NCBI GenBank assembly: GCA_951799445.1
Contig: OX637291.1
Span: 7,628,501 to 7,692,500 of the forward strand
Direction: 5' to 3'
Length of the DNA stretch: 64,000 bases
From: Pseudisothecium myosuroides
Lineage: Eukaryota; Streptophyta; Bryopsida; Hypnales; Lembophyllaceae
Part shown: positions 22,691 through 35,003 of the stretch, piece by piece
How the letters are laid out: each line of letters begins with the position of its first letter
How positions within the stretch are numbered: position 1 is the stretch's first letter
Notes under the pieces: generated by a model
Database searches by the model: none
Seen by the model: only the letters and a program-made list of their open reading frames with translations
What the model was told of the DNA's origin: nothing
Made by a program: the position numbers and the translations under genes

Positions 22691-22913
22691 TAAGGTAGGA
22701 GGTCCATAAAGTGATCATCTAAGCACTGAAACTGAATTTTGGGGAGTTAAAACATCTTGAAATATTTTTCAGTAAATTTCCCTTGAAAGACAAGTAAAAT
22801 TGACATCTAACTCAAGTTGTTTCATATTTTTTGGAGCTTTGTGGAATTAGTTATGAAATTTTGAAGTTGAGATGCCATAGGGCTCTAAAAGCAACCACCT
22901 CCTAGAATGTACA

Positions 22914-23787
22914 GTACCCTCCAAAAACTCTTGCAACCCCACTTTTGCAGCCCTTCAAAAATTTCCTCTTTAATCCCATTTAAATTATTTTTTTTCAAAA
23001 CTATCCTATTAAATCTATTTCTTTATGCAATCTTGATCAACACACCAAATTTCAATTTCAAAAGACCAAAATTCCATTTCTAGTAAATTGTTTTGTGTAT
23101 TTTTCAATGTGTTACATAATAATTGATTGAAAAATATTGGTGATGAATTTTTTTTAATTTTTTGTAGAAACATTTAAGAAACATCAATGTGCACATCTCA
23201 CTTTGAGGAAAAAGTTACATTACCAAGGAAAAAAATTTCACTATAGAGAATTCAATGTCATGGGGTTGCCTTTCCAAATTTTATTAAAGAGATATATCTA
23301 AATTGTAATTATATTGTACTAAATGACCCTCGTATTTTGACTTCTTCTGTACCTTTGAGCATCATGGTGCAATTGGATTTCCAAACCTAATTATAATTTA
23401 GAGATATTTGTTGTACAAATTTTTGGGAAGGCAACCCCTTGACATTGAATTCTCTATAGTGAAAAAATTTTCCTTGGTAATATAACTTTTTCCTCAAAGT
23501 GAGATGTGCACATTGATGTTTCTTAAATGTTTCTACAAAAAAATTTAAAAAATTCGTCACCAATATTTTTCAATCAATTATTATATAGCTCATTGAAAAA
23601 TACACAAAACAATTTACCAAAAATGAAATTTTGGTTTTTTGAAATTGAAATTTAGTGTGTTGATCAAGAGTACATAAAATAATAGATTTAATAGGATAGT
23701 TTTGAGAAAAAATTCCTTAAAATGGAAAGAAAGAGGAAAAATTTGAAGGGCTGCAAAAGTGGGGTTGCAAGAGTTTTTGGAGGGTAC
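22914..23787. mobile_element. Long foldback element between units 2 and 3
   Basis: GTACCCTCCAAAAACTCTTG at the left is the inverse complement of CAAGAGTTTTTGGAGGGTAC at the right. The arms stay complementary for about 350 bp each, including GAGATGTGCACATTGATGTTT and its partner, around a loop of about 130 bp near 23290-23420. No target-site duplication is obvious. No coding frame is supported. Confidence 0.8.
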
Positions 23788-24656
23788 TCTACACTGTTTG
23801 TAGATTTGGGTACATTGAAGATAGAAACTGTACCTCTGTATCATGTTCGGTTCAAAATGCCTGATCGTAGTTCAAGCCTCCTACCATAGAAGGTGCCATA
23901 TTCTCACCAAAGCATTCTTCAGTAAATTTTCCTTAGAAGATAAAGAAAAGCTGCATCCAACCCACTTTAAGGGCATGGCAAATCATGCTTCAAACAAGGA
24001 AAATCACTCAATTAGCACTAGGCATGTGCATAGTGAACATTTTAGTTTTATTTGGAGGAAATTTTGATGCGCAAGGTTTTTTTTAGGAATTTATGTCAAC
24101 CCACCTTAGGGTTACCTCATGTATTAATTGTTTGGAAAGCTATTACCTATCTATAGTTGCTAGCACATTGGAGACCTATATGTGAGTATATCACAATTTG
24201 TAGTCCAAGTGGTAGGTGACCAAAGAAGAAAGTCAAGTTTCACCATTGGTTCATAGAGAAATATGGAGTAACTTGCAGAAGTGATGTTTTTTGCTTTTAA
24301 AAAATTAAAGAATTTGTTATATCCTAGTGCTTATGGTAGCTACTTTAATAGAATATTCTAGATTTTTTGGTAAATTTGTAAAAATTTATTATGCTTAGTA
24401 CAATTTGGAATACTATTGTCAAATTTGCCTAATTATATAGTAGTAAACTGGCTAATTACCTCCAACTGAGACCTCTTGAAACTTTACAGGCTAAGTTTAT
24501 GGTACCTTAGTTGAACAATGGAATCCTTTATTCAATTTGCTTCTATCTTGCAATTATTATGAATGAAAATTTTTATGTTGACATTTTAGAGATGAGATCA
24601 CATGTGGTCTATATCATAACACTTTTAGATTTTCTTGTGAATATTTGAAAGTATAA

Positions 24657-25389
24657 GGGTGAATGCAAGAAACACCTACCAATTTTGTTGCGTTTTGAGA
24701 GTACTAATGATTTTTTTCTAGAGTACTTTAAAATTAGAAAAATAAAATTATAATTTTTTAGAAAATATTGCTAATGTGTACACCTTTAAGATGAAGGTAA
24801 CCACCAAAGGAAATGCATAGAAAATTTTTCTAAGCAGAAGAACTAGAAAAGTGGCAAATCTCAAGAAAATGGATATTTTGATGTTATAATTAGTTTAAAA
24901 TAGGAAAAATAAATAAATACATAAAATAAAAATTGACCATTTGTAACAACTCTATAGAGATGGTCAATCACCCCAAAAAACTCTAAAATAATATTTTATA
25001 TGTTTCAAAATGCAAGTAGAAAGAAGCGCACTTTGTGGACTTTCACACCACGTAAAATTAATTGTGTTTAGAATTACTTTGTACAATAGCTACAAGTCTA
25101 TTAGAAGATCATTCCCTCCAAATTTCAGCTCAAAATTCGTTTTTTTGGGTACTAAATAGTACTGAAAACCTCCAAATTGGCAAGTGTGACATAAAATTGG
25201 AGGCTACTTTTGGATAGTAAAGTATTTTTGAAAATTACAAAAAAATTATATAAGGTGTATAATAGTCATGAGTACCTTACCTATAAATATTGAGTCATTT
25301 GGAGCCAAAATGCAATAGTTATGGTCAAAAAACAAATCAGCACGGAAGGTGTGATGCAAAAATAGTATAGGTGTTTCTTGCATTTACCC
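24657..25389. mobile_element. 733-bp non-autonomous transposon with ATAA target duplication
   Basis: The termini GGGTGAATGCAAGAAACACC and GGTGTTTCTTGCATTTACCC are inverted repeats. ATAA flanks both ends (24653-24656 and 25390-25393). The orthologous position in unit 1 (about 14461) is uninterrupted, which gives a true empty site. No transposase frame is present. Relatives with similar ends lie at 49336-50077 and 56258-56990. Confidence 0.88.
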
Positions 25390-26219
25390 ATAATTACAAA
25401 CTTTTGAAGAAAAAGTGAACAAAATTCATATCAAATACAAAATATGATTCAAAAAATCCAATTTTTTGGCCAAAGGCATCATGTTATACTAAAGAATATT
25501 GTACTTTGAACCAAATTTCTATGTCTTTCCTTAGATGTTTCATCTACTGCCATCTATTGAAAATTAGAAGACTGTGGTTATAGATTTTCAAATTCCAAAT
25601 TTTAGAAAAGTATGTTCCTTTAAATTTTTTAATTGGAGTATAAACTAGACTTGATAAACTTTATTCTTTTAAGTGGGCTATTTCAAAGAAGAGTATGTTT
25701 ATGGCTAAAATTCAAATTAGGAGCAAGGAATTAGAGCTTTAGAATACACTACATGATATTGTATTCCATGGATTCAACATCTTCTTCTATAAACAAGTCA
25801 GTATTGATACCTCAATGAGTGGAATTTCCAGTTGACACAAATGCTTTCAAGCATGACCCCCGAGAAAAAGACGTAGATAAATTTTTTTGCCTTTTCTGTT
25901 CTACAAAGCTCCTTGGGCTGAAGCATTTGCAAGAACAAATCGTTGCTCTGGAAATGTAAGGTAAACTATCCCATCATTGTAAAAAAAATGTACCTTCTAA
26001 GGGATTGTTTTGTAGTGTAAAGAACATGGTGGGAAAGAGTTTTATTCACTTTCTAATTGGAATAACTATTGAGTGATTAGCCAATGTATTACATAAAGGA
26101 ATGGTCCAAAATTTTGGCCTAGAAAGAGGGACCTTAAGTGCAAGTCAACATCTATCTTGGTTGAAGTTGACTGTGTACCTATCCCTTTTTCCGAACTCAC
26201 TATTGACTCTAGATTTATT

Positions 26220-26460
26220 AATGCCAAGCTTTCAGGGGGCAACAACTTTTAATCACTGTTTGCTTTGGATTTACTAATGCCAGGCTTCCAGGGGGGCAAC
26301 AACTCTCAATCACTGTTCTCTTTGGATTTACTAATGCTAGGCTTCCAGGGGGGGCAACAACTCTCAATCACTGTTTTCTTTGGATTTACTAATGCTAGGC
26401 TTCCAAGGGGGCAACAAGTCTCTGTCATTGGTCACTTTGGATTTATTAATGCCAATTTTG
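26220..26460 (+). repeat. 57-bp minisatellite, unit 3
   Basis: About four copies of the GGGGGGCAACAACTCTCAAT-type unit, one more than in units 1 and 2. Confidence 0.85.
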
Positions 26461-26702
26461 AAAAAGAGACTTCCGTTGATTTTGTATTGAAAGTGCTTTT
26501 GTCAAAATCAAACTCTAAAGCCATCAAAATCAAACTAGGAATAGAGATTTGGAATTGGGAAGTTGAAATTATCTGTGCCCCTATGGTGGCACTAATGTCA
26601 ACGAGGACATTGTAACTACTGAGCTCTTTTCTGAACTTAATTATACAAACAGTAAAAAAGCTCACAGACCCTTAGAGGGTTCAATTTCTTCTTAAAGTCT
26701 AG

Positions 26703-26823
26703 ACCAAATGGAAGCAAGCCCACTGTGGGCTAAATTATGTTAGAAGTGTACATTTCAGAATAATTTGAATGTACACCACTAACATGATTTAGCCCACAAA
26801 CGAATGGCTTGCTCTCATTTGGT
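26703..26823. mobile_element. Promoter foldback element, unit 3
   Basis: A 121-bp palindrome essentially identical to the one at 20388-20508, lying about 370 bp upstream of the copy 3 start codon. Confidence 0.75.
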
Positions 26824-27193
26824 CTGGAATGGGGTTTGCCAACATAAATTAGTACCTGCGTTACTCGGAGCAGCGCAGCCAGTCAGTTTCAAATAAATAG
26901 AGTAGTGGATGACCAGACTTCAGAGCCCGGTACTCATACACAAGGCAATTAAGGTATAAGTTAGTATGGAGTATTCATAATTTCATACGTTTTGATGGTT
27001 TCTCTGTTTGGCTGGGGATGGCAAGCCCTTGCGTCCCATGCAATCACCCCAGTAGCTCATTTACATTTGGTGGTGCCCCAGCACAGTTCCTTCAAGGGCG
27101 TTGGTTATATTTTCACTGGAAGGATCATCAAACAAGAACATTCCCCAGCTGCTAATTGCTCACCACCTCCTCGATCAGCCCAGTTGGATCGAT

Positions 27194-28768
27194 ATGGCGG
27201 AGCCTGAGGGAAGCAGCACAATCACACCGAATCCAATGCGTGAAACCGCTACTCAATGCTCATCTCCCTCTTTCGTGAAGACCATTCGAGGCTTCAAAAT
27301 GGACAGGGGTGAAGTGTTGCATTTGAATGTTTAGTACTTGACGAGTGGTTTAAGCACCGCAGGCTGTAAGTTTATGAAAATCACTATTGGGAGCACTGAT
27401 CACTGGCGATTTAGCCTCTCGTACCTTACTAGCAGCACAATGAAAGGGTCTCAGAGCTTTTTGTGTAGCATACCTGTTTCTCGGCTCAATTGGGATGCTA
27501 CAAACTCGTGGAATGACAATGTGCAGGAGCTTCCAGCAAAGTTTGTCAAGGAGCATGGACTCAATTTCCCAAAGCTTGTCAAGCTGCAAGGACCCAGTGG
27601 CCAGACAACGTCTGTGCACCTGCGAGTCACGTCCCCTGGTGATCAGGACCGGATGCACTTCCGTGGAGCTGCGTGGAAAGCTTTCGTGGTTGAAAATGGG
27701 ATCAAGGTGAGCAGTGGATTTTAATTGGAGCTAGAAAATGAGATCATGTGGGTAAAACTGTAGCTAGATTCAAATTTAACGCCGAAGAATTCCCAGTGAA
27801 ATGTAGCTAAATTTGGCCATACTTGGAACCATTGCATTAGGTGGGCCATCAGTTGGTTTTCTCCCTCGTCTCCATGTCCACTTTCACCGTGGGATTCTTG
27901 GAAAACTCTGCATCACCTGCACCTTTCAACAAGCATAGCGCCTCTGTGGAACAACGATTCAACATCCCAAATTCTAGTACCAGGACCGAAATGAGGAGCA
28001 GTACCAGACCATCTGGGAATGTGAAGAACGACGTCGTTTACCCAAATGGTACTTTGAAATACAAGTCAGACGTGGAGGCTCTTTTGGAGAATCTTCAGTG
28101 CCCCCATTTTGTCCAAGTTATGAGGCGGTCCAACCTACGCGACAACAAATCCAACGCACTTGTAAGCCCACGCCAAGCCTGCACCTTTTATGGACTTAGA
28201 TTCAGCTCACAAAAAGTCGAAAGGAGTGTCGAAAGAAACTCCCTTTCTGGTAGTGTAAGAAAATTTGCAAGACGAGCTAAGCAGAGTGTTCTTGTTTGCA
28301 TCTGTGATCACAAACGTCCTAAGAATTAACCGCTGAAGTACCAAGGATTCATGGTTCTAAAATTAACAAGGACTATGATTCGACTAGAGACAGTCCCCAT
28401 ATGACCATCTCTAAACTTCTAGGAAAATCTATGAGGCCCAAGTGGAATATTCTTGACTTGTGCCTGCTTCTGTGTTGTAGACTGTGCCAGCGAAGTTCCT
28501 GGAGAAGTATGGAAAGTACTTCACCGAGGTTCATTTTTTTCGAGGGCCCTCGGGGGACTCAGTGGAGGTCCGATTCTCACCAGGGTCCAAGGTGGCGCTT
28601 TTCACAACTGGGTGGAAAGCTTTCCACAAAGAAAACGGCATTCGATTGGGTGATGTGCTGCTCTTCTCTCTTAAAACCCCAGCGCATTGGCTTGTCCAAG
28701 TGGTTGAAAATGGATGCTCGGAGGACCCAGGAATTGGAGAATTGTGCAACCGAAGTGACCTTGACTAG
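27194..28768 (+). pseudogene. Double-B3-domain gene, copy 3, first splice donor deleted
   Basis: Exons 2-4 (27527-27706, 27841-28161, 28481-28768) are open and keep the phase and the B3 motifs WKAFVVENGIK and GWKAFHKENGIRLGDVLLF. The first exon starts at 27194. At 27310/27311 a 110-bp segment that copy 2 has at 21001-21110 is missing; it held the GCACTG|GTAATC donor. The exon therefore runs into a stop ten codons later. A substitute donor at AGGG|GTGAAG would shift the frame into exon 2. Exon 3 also lacks one codon relative to the other copies. Either the gene is dead for the two-domain product, or it starts inside the retained intron 1, which is open from about 27338 into exon 2. Confidence 0.72.
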
Positions 28769-28900
28769 GAGCTAGAGGGTCCCATATTCTCAGCAAAGCA
28801 TTCGTCAGTAAGTTTTCCGTGAAAGACCAAGAGAAGCTGCATCCACCCCGCTTTATTTCATATTTCTTGGACTCTAGTGGAATTAGTTCTCAAAATTTTT

Positions 28901-30660
28901 GAAGTTGGACGACATTTTCCTTGAAAGACAAAGAGGAGCTGCAGTCAAGCCACTATGATTCATATTCTTTGAACTTTGGTGGAATTTGTTCTTAATTTTT
29001 AAAGTTGGAATGACATAGCGCTTTGAAAGCTTCCCTACCATGAAGCAGGTTTTTTTTTTCACTCTGACAGTGCACCATGCAAGAAATGGAGGATGTTCCC
29101 TCCAAATATAGACCACTGTGTCTGTGCCACGACATTGGAGTCTGGCCCTATGAGGCCTAAAAAAAAACCCTACCATGAAGTGTTCACAGTGAGTACAATT
29201 AAATATCCAATATGAAACACTGTGGAAGAGGAAGCCCTTAGAGTGGGGCAGTTTTAGCACTCTCTAAGGTAAGAGGTCCTTAAATTGAGTGGGTTCTAAA
29301 TACATCCCCTATCTAGGAATGAGTGACATTCTCTGAAAAATCTACTATTGTCATTGATGAGGTAGGTGGGCTTAAATGGTCAATTTATGGACCTCCAACC
29401 TTACCTTAGTTCTGGCGACCAGTTGGGTCAGATTTCGCTATGTTGAGACTCCAGGTGCCACGCGGGTTTGAATCCTGTAGACACAGATTACTTAAGGATT
29501 GAGGTCAGTATAGTTTTGATGAGTCCATAGTGATGACATCCGACTCAGCCACGCAAATTCTCTGTAGAGCAAATTGCACTCGCGTGTCGTACGTTGACCA
29601 AAGTTTCTAATATTTATTTTAAATTTATTTTTTTAAAACAAAAGAGGCGAAAGTCCGCTGGTTGAAAGGTATAAATCAGAAGCATTCTAATTTATCAACG
29701 AGAAATTTTGTAAACACACGTGAGAGAATGTCAAAGCTGGCCTGCAGACGAGGCGATTTCATAATCGCATTCCAAAGTTTTGAGAGGAAAGAAGCACCAT
29801 GCTGTCCTACTTAGGTAACGAACCTGCAAATCACGGAGCAGGAATTGTAGAGGTCTGACACCCCCTTTAGAATCCAACATTTTTGCACAAACTAATATAA
29901 CTTGAATAGACTCCCAACTTACAAGAAACAGATGCATCAACAATGAAGTAAAAGCACAAAAAGGATAACCCTTCAATCTGCACAAGTATCCATGTTGTAT
30001 TCCTGGTTACGCTGAAAAATTTCTGTACATTGCTTTACCCAAGACACCGGCAGGCTGACGGGGCCAAGCATTACATATGTATAGTACACTACCACATAAT
30101 CACCACAAGCACCACATTGAATTCATCCACAAGAATGACAGATTTCCAGAAAAAATGCTCCAAAAATTTACTGATAGCAATAGGGTTCAAAATATGCTCC
30201 AGAAAGGTCAACAAATTTGCTCCATCGTTTGACTGCAATCTGCGCTTCCCCCCCAAAATGACACAAAGGGGCACCAAAGGTCCTACTACTCATCTAGAAC
30301 TGCTGGTTCAGCACTTTCCTCTCCCCTTCAACTTTTCAGTGTTAAAAATTTTCACGCCGGTTAATCCTCAATTGAAGTTGATCCTGTTCGTCATCATTCT
30401 CTTCTGCTTCATCTCATCTCCTTCGGTCCAAAATTCAGTTCATGATCCGCAAAGGCAAAGTGATTTACCTCTTAAAAGAATTTAAGAAAAATAAAAAATA
30501 AAATAATAAACGCTATGCAATCGCAATTAACTAGAGCTATTCCATACTCGTCTTCAGAGAGTATGCTAAGTACTTACAACCCTGAACTACACAAGCTGAA
30601 GCTATAAGAATGCGGAAAAAACGAGAGCTGATACACAAGCAAATTCAGACTTCAAAGCCT
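28901..30660. other. Intergenic DNA and presumed 3' flank of the purine gene
   Basis: No convincing gene. A 151-codon plus-strand frame at 30030-30485 has no motif and overlaps the expected 3' UTR side of the minus-strand purine gene. A weak tRNA-promoter-like pair lies at 29411-29475. Confidence 0.4.
29411..29475 (+). repeat. Possible tRNA-derived SINE head
   Basis: TGGCGACCAGTTGG resembles a pol III A box, and GGTTTGAATCC about 50 bp later resembles a B box (consensus GGTTCGAANCC). No folded tRNA could be drawn, and no tail or target duplication was found. Confidence 0.25.
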
Positions 30661-30667
30661 CGGTCCG

Positions 30668-33600
30668 TCAAGCAACGGCACGAGCAGAAGCTTCAATCTC
30701 TTCCGGAGTAGCCTCAATCTTTCCCTCAAAGCCTTCGTTGACGATTTGCACGGGCTTCATCGTTTCTTCTTTCAACTTGGTCAAGTCTCTGGGCGGGACT
30801 GCATAGTTTCCTGAGAAGCAGGCATCACAAAACTTGGGAGACTCATCTCCAAGCATCCCCCTCAGTCGCTCAAGGGGCAAAAACGCCAGGGAGTCTGCGC
30901 CAAGGACCTTCCGCGCGTCTTCCACGTTCAGCCTGGCACACACAAATCACAAGATGGCACACCTCAAGTTACAAATGGGTTAACAAATGCAAAATTGCGA
31001 AAAAATGATTTGAAACTTTCTACAAAAAATTAAGATTGGGTCTCAACCTTCCACAAGAAAAATGGTTCGAATATTATTTACATCTAGTGATTCACGATGC
31101 ATCCAAAATTAAATAAAAAACACGAGATTCCCCGTCACCACAGTCACTCACTTTCCTAGAGGGCAAACGTTGGGCATACAGCAAAGTTTTCTTGCAATTC
31201 TACAATTGATGTTCATGGAGATAACATTCCACAAGAAGAGAACCAAGTCTCGTACAATGTGAAAAAAAGAAAATCTTGCAATCCTTCTTCACGATTCAAG
31301 TGCGGGTAGTGCATGGAGAAGGGGAAACATGCAGTCAATGACATTTCTATCCTATTGAAATGACCAATTCCACAGGACACATCTGCAGAGTGAGGACAGC
31401 ATCGTAGTCATTCAGAAACGAAACTCGGTAAACAAAATACCTGTAAGAGATAAGCTCCTCTTTGCTTGGAGTATCCACACCATAATAGCAAGACCCGGTG
31501 ATAGGAGGGCTTGCAATTCTCATGTGCACCTCAGTGGCGCCGGCTTCCTTGAGGAGCCGCACAATCTTGATGGACGTGGTACCACGCACTATTGAATCAT
31601 CAATCACAACGACTCTCTTCCCCTTCAGCACTTCCGCCACGGGTGCCAGCTTCAACTTCACACCAAAATCCCGGATTTTCTGAGAAGGCTCAATGAAAGT
31701 CCTGCCCACGTAGTGAGATCGAATCAAACCTTGTTGAAAGGGAATCTTGGCTCTGTCCGCGTACCCCAAGGCCGCCACTACTCCAGAGTCCGGTACTGCA
31801 ATCACCACATCACACTCCACGGGTGCGGTCTCTGCCAAAATCTGCCCATAGGCGTACCGGGAGCCATACACAGACATCCCAAACACAATGGAGTTTGGAA
31901 GAGCGAAGTAGATGTGCTCGAAAATGCACGCTTTTCTTTCCACCCTTGGCATAAGACATGAGGAGCTGTACCCCTCGTTCTTGTCAATCACTATCATTTC
32001 TCCGGGTTGAACCTATACATCCATCACAGAGATTACGACCAATTGAATTGAATATTCATTGTGAAAAATAAAAAGTAGACGGGGCTGAACTTCAGATCAC
32101 TGAAGAACATTGCATGAGTTGGACAAAAACTAAAAGTATTGAACAAAGGAAAGTCTCCATAAGACCAATTCAAGAGTGTGTAAAAATACATGAGGCCCAA
32201 TTTGGGCCTGTTCGTCCTTTAGCCCCTGAAGAACAGAGTTTTCACAGTTTTAAAATGACCAATTTATTGGGACAAATACAATGCAGATGGGGTAAGATTT
32301 CATATCACCAGAATCAATGAAGAACATTTCATGTGCTGGTTAAGAAATATGTCAAATCAAACAAAAGAAAGCCACCAATTGAGCTATGCAAAAGTGCTAA
32401 AAAAAATGGCAATCGTGGCGCTTAAGAGTAAACAATATATTTCACTAAGACCAGATTTCAAACCCAACAGCGAAGTCTAAAGTTAAGAGTTGAATTAATA
32501 TACAAGGAACGCATATTCTTTATCGCAGATCCAAAAAACATGAGAGCTGCCAAAAGCATTTATTTACCTCACGGGTGTACTCAGCCTCGATGAGGTCCAA
32601 AGCACAGGTTTCAGAGGCAAAGACGTACGCTCCATTGCTCTTCCTGCCCATCACCAAAGGTCGAAACCCATGAGGGTCCCGGACAGCCACCACTTTTTCC
32701 TCGGTAAGAAAGACCAGCGAATATGCGCCTTCCAGCTGCTCACAGGCATCCACCAATCGGGCCACAAAGGGACGCTTCTTTGAAATGGCGATGAGGTGGA
32801 GGATTACCTGTCAATCGAACAGATATACATGGAATCAAAGAACTATCAATCAAATCCTTAAACTGTAGATTGCAACGGGTAAGAGCTTGAATATATTCGA
32901 TTGGATTCACACAATTACCGCTTCGGTGAGACGAAAGAGCAATGTGAAGACACCGAAGTGAATAATGTCAATTCTTCGACCAAATTAAAAAATACTGATA
33001 CATATCAAGAGAAATGTAGCATTCTCGAGGAGCTGCCTGGACACACTCGAATTAATAAACAATGAGCCAAGAAAAGGAATCCACATTCTACTTGTGCACA
33101 ATCTTAAGCTCGTGTTATGTTTACAAAGGCGGGTGTGACTCTCATATGAATCGATAATTTCCTTTCATTCGAATCGTTAGTCACCATGATTACATGCGGG
33201 GATAATCTGACAGTGATCGCATGCGTCGCAATGTAATAAATTGGTTCAAAAGCAAGGTAGTTCTTCAATATTTTAGTGCTGCAGAGTCTTTAAGTGAAGG
33301 GTGCAAGCTTAAAACTACTCTAGAATGAAATGAAAGTAGCAAATATGAGATATACATGAAATTGGAATGGAAGGGGCTAACCTCGGTATCTGACGACGTG
33401 TTGAAGATGGAGCCATTGTCTTCAAGCTTTGCTCTGAGCTCAGAATAGTTTACCAGATTCCCGTTGTGCGCCACAGCGAGTGAACCAAAGCGATAACCAG
33501 CGACAAACGGCTGAACGTTCTTCAGCACCGAAGCCCCTGCAGTCGCATACCTCACATGCCCAATTGCAGAGGACCCGGGCAGTTTCTCCAACTTGCTTTC

Positions 33601-34513
33601 ATTAAAGACTTCACTCACCAAACCCATCCCTGGAATCACCACACAATTGCACTACTGTCGGAACAACCCTCACCAAAAATGCAAACCCCCAAATTATCGG
33701 GTTTTGCAGTAGCAAAAACCGAAAAAGAAATAGGATAGACATCATTGACTGCAGACTACCCCTTCTCCACGCAATAAGCATATTTAAGCATATTTTAAAT
33801 TGTAGAATTGGATCTTTTTACTTAAACCCTCCACAATAAGAAACTTCATTGCATGACCAACTTTTACTCTTTTACACCTAAACCGGTGAAAGCACGAAGA
33901 ATGAGTGCAGTGAAAGAAAAGCACTTGTTTCTAATCTAACTTTCGATGTTGATCACCATAAATCACAAAATACACTCAATTCTTAAACCATTGATTTCTA
34001 GTAAAAGCCTTAAGACGTCATCACCAAAACTTTTAACTAAATTTCAAGCAAGTTCACCATACCTGTAACCGCATGAAGCGTAAGCTCGTTGGCCGTGACG
34101 ATCCCAGCGCCTTCCTGGCCCCGATGTTGCAACGCATGCAGCGACAAGTAACAAAGCCGGCTGGCCTCTGGATCCCCAAAGATGGCCACAACACCACATT
34201 CCTCTCTCCAAGCATCGCCCTCTCTTTCCTGCATCCACTTTTCCATGGGATTCTCGGACGTAGTAGGGCTCAACCATTCCATACCACCATCACTCTCCTC
34301 ATCTCCAAAATTCGGAGCAGCAGAACCTTTCACGGACGAACACAGCCTCGTGTTGTTGCTGTTGCTGTTTTCAAGCTTGAAATTGTTGCAAAGCCAAGCT
34401 CCTCGGCTACTTGAAGGGGTACGAGAGCACGGCGCAGTATTCGAAAGCCGACGAGTCGGCAATTGGCAAAAAACTCGGGAGCCTTGAAGCCCGGACATCT
34501 GCATTGCCGCCAT
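30668..34513 (-). CDS. purF-like: Amidophosphoribosyltransferase (glutamine PRPP amidotransferase), plastid
   Basis: Exons on the minus strand: 34513-34063, 33629-33382, 32807-32568, 32012-31441 and 30932-30668. They join in frame to about 591 residues, normal for plant enzymes. The enzyme converts PRPP and glutamine to phosphoribosylamine, the first committed step of de novo purine synthesis. The first about 90 residues are rich in S, R and N, like a chloroplast transit peptide. The mature start is marked by [11 protein letters not shown], whose Cys is the expected catalytic nucleophile of the class II glutaminase, followed by [16 protein letters not shown] and AVAHNGN. The PRPP-binding loop is [14 protein letters not shown]. 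Cysteines in [10 protein letters not shown] and CDACFSGNY fit the iron-sulphur enzyme type. The ATG at 34513 is the first in frame; the upstream reading frame begins with GTG. A mobile-element remnant sits in intron 3. Confidence 0.95.
32060..32350. mobile_element. MITE remnant in intron 3 of the purine gene
   Basis: From CCCCTGAAG at 32223 onward the sequence (ATGACCAATTTATTGG, TTTCATATCACCAGAATCA, GAAGAACATTTCATGTGCTGG) matches the reverse complement of the 211-bp element at 45663-45873. To the left, GTCCTTTAG and a second ATCACTGAAGAACATTGCATG suggest another partial copy lying end to end. Confidence 0.55.
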
Positions 34514-34672
34514 GGATTCTCCACGCGCGTTGCACAGCAAGAAGGAATGCCCCCGTCCTTGCAATTGATTGTAATCACTCCATAGCGGCACGAATTGTAA
34601 AAATCCTCTGCAAACAGAGACTTGAAAAGGAAAAGGAAAAGCACACAGACAGACACGGCAACTACAGCCCTA

Positions 34673-34694
34673 AAACCCTACTAAAACCCTCAGG
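34673..34694. promoter_or_regulatory. Telo-box-like AAACCCTA elements upstream of the purine gene
   Basis: AAAACCCTACTAAAACCCT at 34672-34690, then CAGGGTTTAG, about 160-180 bp upstream of the start codon. AAACCCTA telo-boxes are known in plant promoters of translation and nucleotide-synthesis genes. Their function here is inferred from position only. Confidence 0.4.
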
Positions 34695-34929
34695 GTTTAG
34701 TGCTGGAGGAAAAAACCACCAACGAAAAGAATGGGCAGGATCCGGACTGGGCGACGGCGGCTTTAATCCAATTGAGTCGAAAGAGCAAGAGATTGAGCGA
34801 GGCAGCAATCAGAATGATCTTAACAAGATTTGTGAGAGAGGGGAAGACAGACAGTGAGCAAAACAGAAGAAGGAGATGAGAGCGAAGCAATGAAGGATTC
34901 GAGGAGGGCCCCAGCTCAAGCAAATCTTC

Positions 34930-35003
34930 AAGGAAGAAGGTGATGATGAAGAAAATGATGAAGAAGATGACGATGAAGATGATGAAGAAGATGAGGAGGA
35001 ATG
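34930..35003. repeat. GAT/GAA purine-rich repeat in the 5' flank of the purine gene
   Basis: A run of GATGAAGAAGATGA-type triplets, giving a C/T-rich strand in the direction of the purine gene, about 430 bp upstream of its ATG. It could be 5' UTR or promoter. Ser-rich translations of it are artefacts. Confidence 0.75.

Larger units (their letters stand above)
18178..22800 (+). repeat. Tandem unit 2 of the B3-gene triplication
   Basis: Same order as unit 1: a 5' AT-rich segment, minisatellite, foldback and four-exon gene. It contains a rearranged partial copy of the transposon present in unit 3. After the gene, the unit is separated from unit 3 by a long foldback element at 22914-23787. Confidence 0.8.
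23972..28900 (+). repeat. Tandem unit 3 of the B3-gene triplication
   Basis: Begins after a gene-3'-flank-like segment at about 23886-23971 (AAAGCATTCTTCAGTAAATTTTCC type), which marks the duplication junction. It contains a complete 733-bp transposon, the largest minisatellite array, the foldback and the damaged B3 copy 3. Confidence 0.8.

Noticed and set aside
29411..29475. Functional tRNA gene
   Set aside because: A and B box-like words are present, but no acceptor stem or anticodon arm could be paired.
30030..30485. 151-codon plus-strand frame
   Set aside because: No motif, biased composition, and it lies in the 3' flank of the minus-strand purine gene.
34672..34694. Interstitial telomere repeat
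   Set aside because: Only two or three AAACCCTA-like words, better explained as telo-box promoter elements.
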